DNA of 7,188 nucleotides, taken from NCBI GenBank assembly GCA_016213345.1, contig JACRAO010000017.1:1-7188 (forward strand), in the 5' to 3' direction. Source of the DNA: Bdellovibrio sp. Lineage in GTDB: Bacteria > Bdellovibrionota > UBA1018. A program made the position numbers and the translations under genes. Below the pieces are notes generated by a model. The model was not told where the DNA came from. It made no database searches and saw nothing but the letters and a program-made list of their open reading frames with translations. Shown here in pieces: positions 5,665 through 7,188 of this stretch (positions within the stretch are counted from its first letter, which is position 1; the number at the start of each line of letters is the position of its first letter).

Positions 5665-7020
5665 TTATTCCCATTTTACCACAGTTTCCGGGAGTTCTAT
5701 TCTTCTTCCATCTTTTAAGTACAGAGTGGTTCCTCTGGTTTTCCATCCATTTTTGTAAGTGCCAAGGGTTAATGTTTTAAAATTATTTTCAGAACTTTTC
5801 ACTTCAATATGCTCATGTCGTCCAAAACTTGGATGTGCGTGATAAACGACTTTAGCAAGTTTCTTTAGATTTTCTGTACTTGCTTGAATATAAAGAAAAA
5901 AGTATTTATATTCGTCATCTTCATAATCTTGCCTGGCATGAAAATAAGTTTTTACCTGAAATTGTTTTAAATTAACGCTTTCAGGTGGCTGATTTGGAGG
6001 TTGCGGATTATTGTTTTCTCCTGTGATGTCCAGGGAATTAATTGTATATGCATAGCAATTTTGGATTTTACAGTATTCCAAAGGTATGTATCCGTATCCG
6101 TGGTCTCCCCATGTCTTGCCATGTGAGTTTTTGAAAATAAGATAGCCCCCGCCTTCGGTTTCAGGTGTAAGATTTACGCCAACAACCACAACGGCATGTG
6201 CTAGACGTATATCAGGGTCGCCCGGATGTTCTCCACGCATAACGAGTAACGGCGCTTTGGCTCTTAGTATGCCGCCATTGGTTTGTGCACCAAAAAATGA
6301 TCGATTTACATCAAATGCAAAATAGATAGGTTTGCCTAGTGATAATCCTTGAATAATAGACTTCATTTGAGGAGCGACTTCGTATGCATTAATTTTTGCT
6401 ATTCCTTGATTTGCTAGGGAAAAACTAGGTCTAGAGTCTGGATATGGCCAAATATTTTCTGGAACAATAAAAGTGCTTGAGGCTTTTGCTATGGCGGGTT
6501 CTATATACGGTTCTTGATATAAGTTCCACAGGTGCATTTCAGATAGGTCATAAGTCTTATGTGTTTTTTGTGTTAGTAGGTTTTCCATGCCAGCTATAAT
6601 CCCAAATGCAGTACACCGCCCAAAACGACCTTGATTTTTTATTGATGAATCATATCTTCTCAAGTCAATGTATGAGTTTTCTGGAGCCAAGGCATCCATG
6701 AGAAAAACAACTTCGCCTTGATTAGTGCTTGGTGGGCTTATCAGCTCACTCTGATCATCTGTAATTGGTATTGAATTTTTAAAAGCATCTTGTGAGTTAA
6801 GAAATGAATTTTCAATATCAGGATCGTTTTTGCCTTCAACCAGGATTGCTTTAGAATTTAAAGTATTAAGTATTTCTTTTGGCTCCAAGAACTGCTCGTC
6901 TTCAGAAGTAAGTGATACTTTAAGGTTTTCGTTAATTGCGTTCGGTTTGCCACAGGCAAAAGCTGAAAATACTATTAAAACAGTTATAATCGAGTTCCTT
7001 GTTAATTTATTCTTTTCCAT
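5665..7020 (-). CDS. Exported papain-like (C1-type) peptidase with C-terminal pYEATS-like domain, probable lipoprotein
   Basis: The 451 residues open with a signal peptide (basic 2-8, hydrophobic 11-22) ending FSAFAC; Cys23 is a likely lipidation site, though Ala/Phe at -3/-2 is not a classic lipobox. Residues 24-115 are acidic and low-complexity, perhaps propeptide or tether. The C1 catalytic core covers about 116-330: oxyanion Gln130 and nucleophile Cys136 in IKNQGRFGRCTAFG, His275 in LAHAVVVVG, Asn298 in FKNSHGKTWGDHGYGYI. The papain Cys before the nucleophile and the Trp after each of the nucleophile and Asn are replaced (Phe133, Thr137, His300). A Pro/Asn linker (336-347) leads to about 355-451, which resembles the prokaryotic YEATS domain: YKYFFLYIQ, KVVYHAHPSF, NGWKTRGTTLYLKDGRRIEL. 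All triad residues are present, so it may be active in the periplasm or at the surface. AGGAGGTG precedes the ATG at a good distance. Signal, peptidase and domain order are seen; substrate is unknown. Confidence 0.88.
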   Translation of the reverse strand: MEKNKLTRNSIITVLIVFSAFACGKPNAINENLKVSLTSEDEQFLEPKEILNTLNSKAILVEGKNDPDIENSFLNSQDAFKNSIPITDDQSELISPPSTNQGEVVFLMDALAPENSYIDLRRYDSSIKNQGRFGRCTAFGIIAGMENLLTQKTHKTYDLSEMHLWNLYQEPYIEPAIAKASSTFIVPENIWPYPDSRPSFSLANQGIAKINAYEVAPQMKSIIQGLSLGKPIYFAFDVNRSFFGAQTNGGILRAKAPLLVMRGEHPGDPDIRLAHAVVVVGVNLTPETEGGGYLIFKNSHGKTWGDHGYGYIPLEYCKIQNCYAYTINSLDITGENNNPQPPNQPPESVNLKQFQVKTYFHARQDYEDDEYKYFFLYIQASTENLKKLAKVVYHAHPSFGRHEHIEVKSSENNFKTLTLGTYKNGWKTRGTTLYLKDGRRIELPETVVKWE

Positions 7021-7039
7021 AACACACCTCCTGTTACAT

Positions 7040-7068
7040 AAATTGCTGTATTTCTAATGCAGCAATTT
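7040..7068 (-). promoter_or_regulatory. Perfect 9-bp hairpin in the leader of the papain-pYEATS gene
   Basis: AAATTGCTG (7040-7048) and CAGCAATTT (7060-7068) pair around an 11-base loop. From the predicted sigma-54 start near 7073 it would form about 5 bases into the transcript and end 7 bases upstream of the Shine-Dalgarno (7025-7032). No U-run follows, so it is not a terminator. It may stabilise the 5' end, bind a regulator as RNA, or act as a DNA operator just downstream of the start site. Confidence 0.55.
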
Positions 7069-7083
7069 CGAATGTGTTAGCAT

Positions 7084-7100
7084 TGCAAGATAGGTGCCAA
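7084..7100 (-). promoter_or_regulatory. Sigma-54 (RpoN) -24/-12 promoter
   Basis: On the minus strand TTGGCAC (plus 7094-7100) is followed by four bases after an extra C and then TTGCA (7084-7088). The invariant GG and GC are exactly 10 bases apart, as required for sigma-54 holoenzyme, and all core bases of TGGCAC-N5-TTGCA match. The predicted start is near 7073, 53 bases before the papain-pYEATS ATG. Sigma-54 promoters need an ATP-dependent enhancer-binding protein, so this gene would be silent until a specific signal arrives. No such activator is encoded in the window. Confidence 0.75.
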
Positions 7101-7150
7101 TGTTTATTAAATAGTAATAGTGTAAGTGGTTGAATTTTTTGGTGCTCTGA

Positions 7151-7177
7151 TGGCACTGAAAATATTACATAGTGTCA
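7151..7177. promoter_or_regulatory. Imperfect inverted repeat, candidate upstream activator site
   Basis: TGGCACT (7151-7157) and AGTGTCA (7171-7177) form an inverted repeat with one mismatch and a 13-base spacer. It covers about -78 to -104 relative to the predicted sigma-54 start near 7073, the usual distance for enhancer-binding protein sites. An overlapping short pair, GTGC (7142-7145) and GCAC (7153-7156), lies beside it. The upstream window edge is at 7188, so further half-sites may be missing. Confidence 0.35.
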
Positions 7178-7188
7178 ATATGTGCGTA

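Noticed and set aside
7173..7178. Minus-strand TTGACA as a -35 for the papain-pYEATS gene
   Set aside because: No -10-like hexamer lies 15-19 bases downstream, whereas the -24/-12 site nearer the gene is complete.

Overview
This is an AT-rich window of bacterial chromosome with a compact Gram-negative-type layout. The gene set is dapA, a bacterial deoxyhypusine-synthase-like protein, an ECF sigma factor, a single-domain proline dehydrogenase, a GT-C membrane glycosyltransferase and a lipoprotein peptidase. A sigma-54-type promoter is also present. This mix, with E. coli-like DapA numbering, would suit Bdellovibrionota or another former deltaproteobacterial lineage. That placement is an inference from gene content and could be wrong.

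Layout. From 1 to 3177 four minus-strand genes follow one another closely: ECF sigma factor, a four-helix membrane protein overlapping it by 4 bases, dapA (47 bases later) and a deoxyhypusine-synthase-like gene (21 bases later, cut by the window edge). A gap of about 93 bases separates the sigma gene from a divergent proline dehydrogenase gene (3271-4155, plus strand). That gene meets a minus-strand membrane glycosyltransferase gene head-on, and their stop codons overlap in one TTAA. The glycosyltransferase reading frame (5507 to 4152) is interrupted by one in-frame TGA, so it appears either as two adjacent ORFs or as one pseudogene. The last gene (7020 to 5665, minus) encodes an exported, probably lipid-anchored papain-like protein with a C-terminal domain resembling the prokaryotic YEATS (pYEATS) domain.

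Regulation. The clearest regulatory signal is a -24/-12 (sigma-54) promoter at 7084-7100 that would drive the papain-pYEATS gene. It predicts a leader of about 53 bases containing a perfect 9-bp hairpin just upstream of a consensus Shine-Dalgarno. An imperfect inverted repeat lies about 80-100 bases upstream of the predicted start, where an enhancer-binding activator would be expected. The sigma gene and the four-helix gene look like a translationally coupled regulator and membrane partner. The sigma factor has a repetitive N-terminal tail and a His-rich inter-domain linker.

How the genes relate. DapA makes a lysine/peptidoglycan precursor and proline dehydrogenase feeds proline catabolism. 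The DHS-like enzyme probably acts in polyamine-type chemistry. No single pathway links all genes. The most unusual item is the papain-pYEATS lipoprotein under an apparent sigma-54 promoter.
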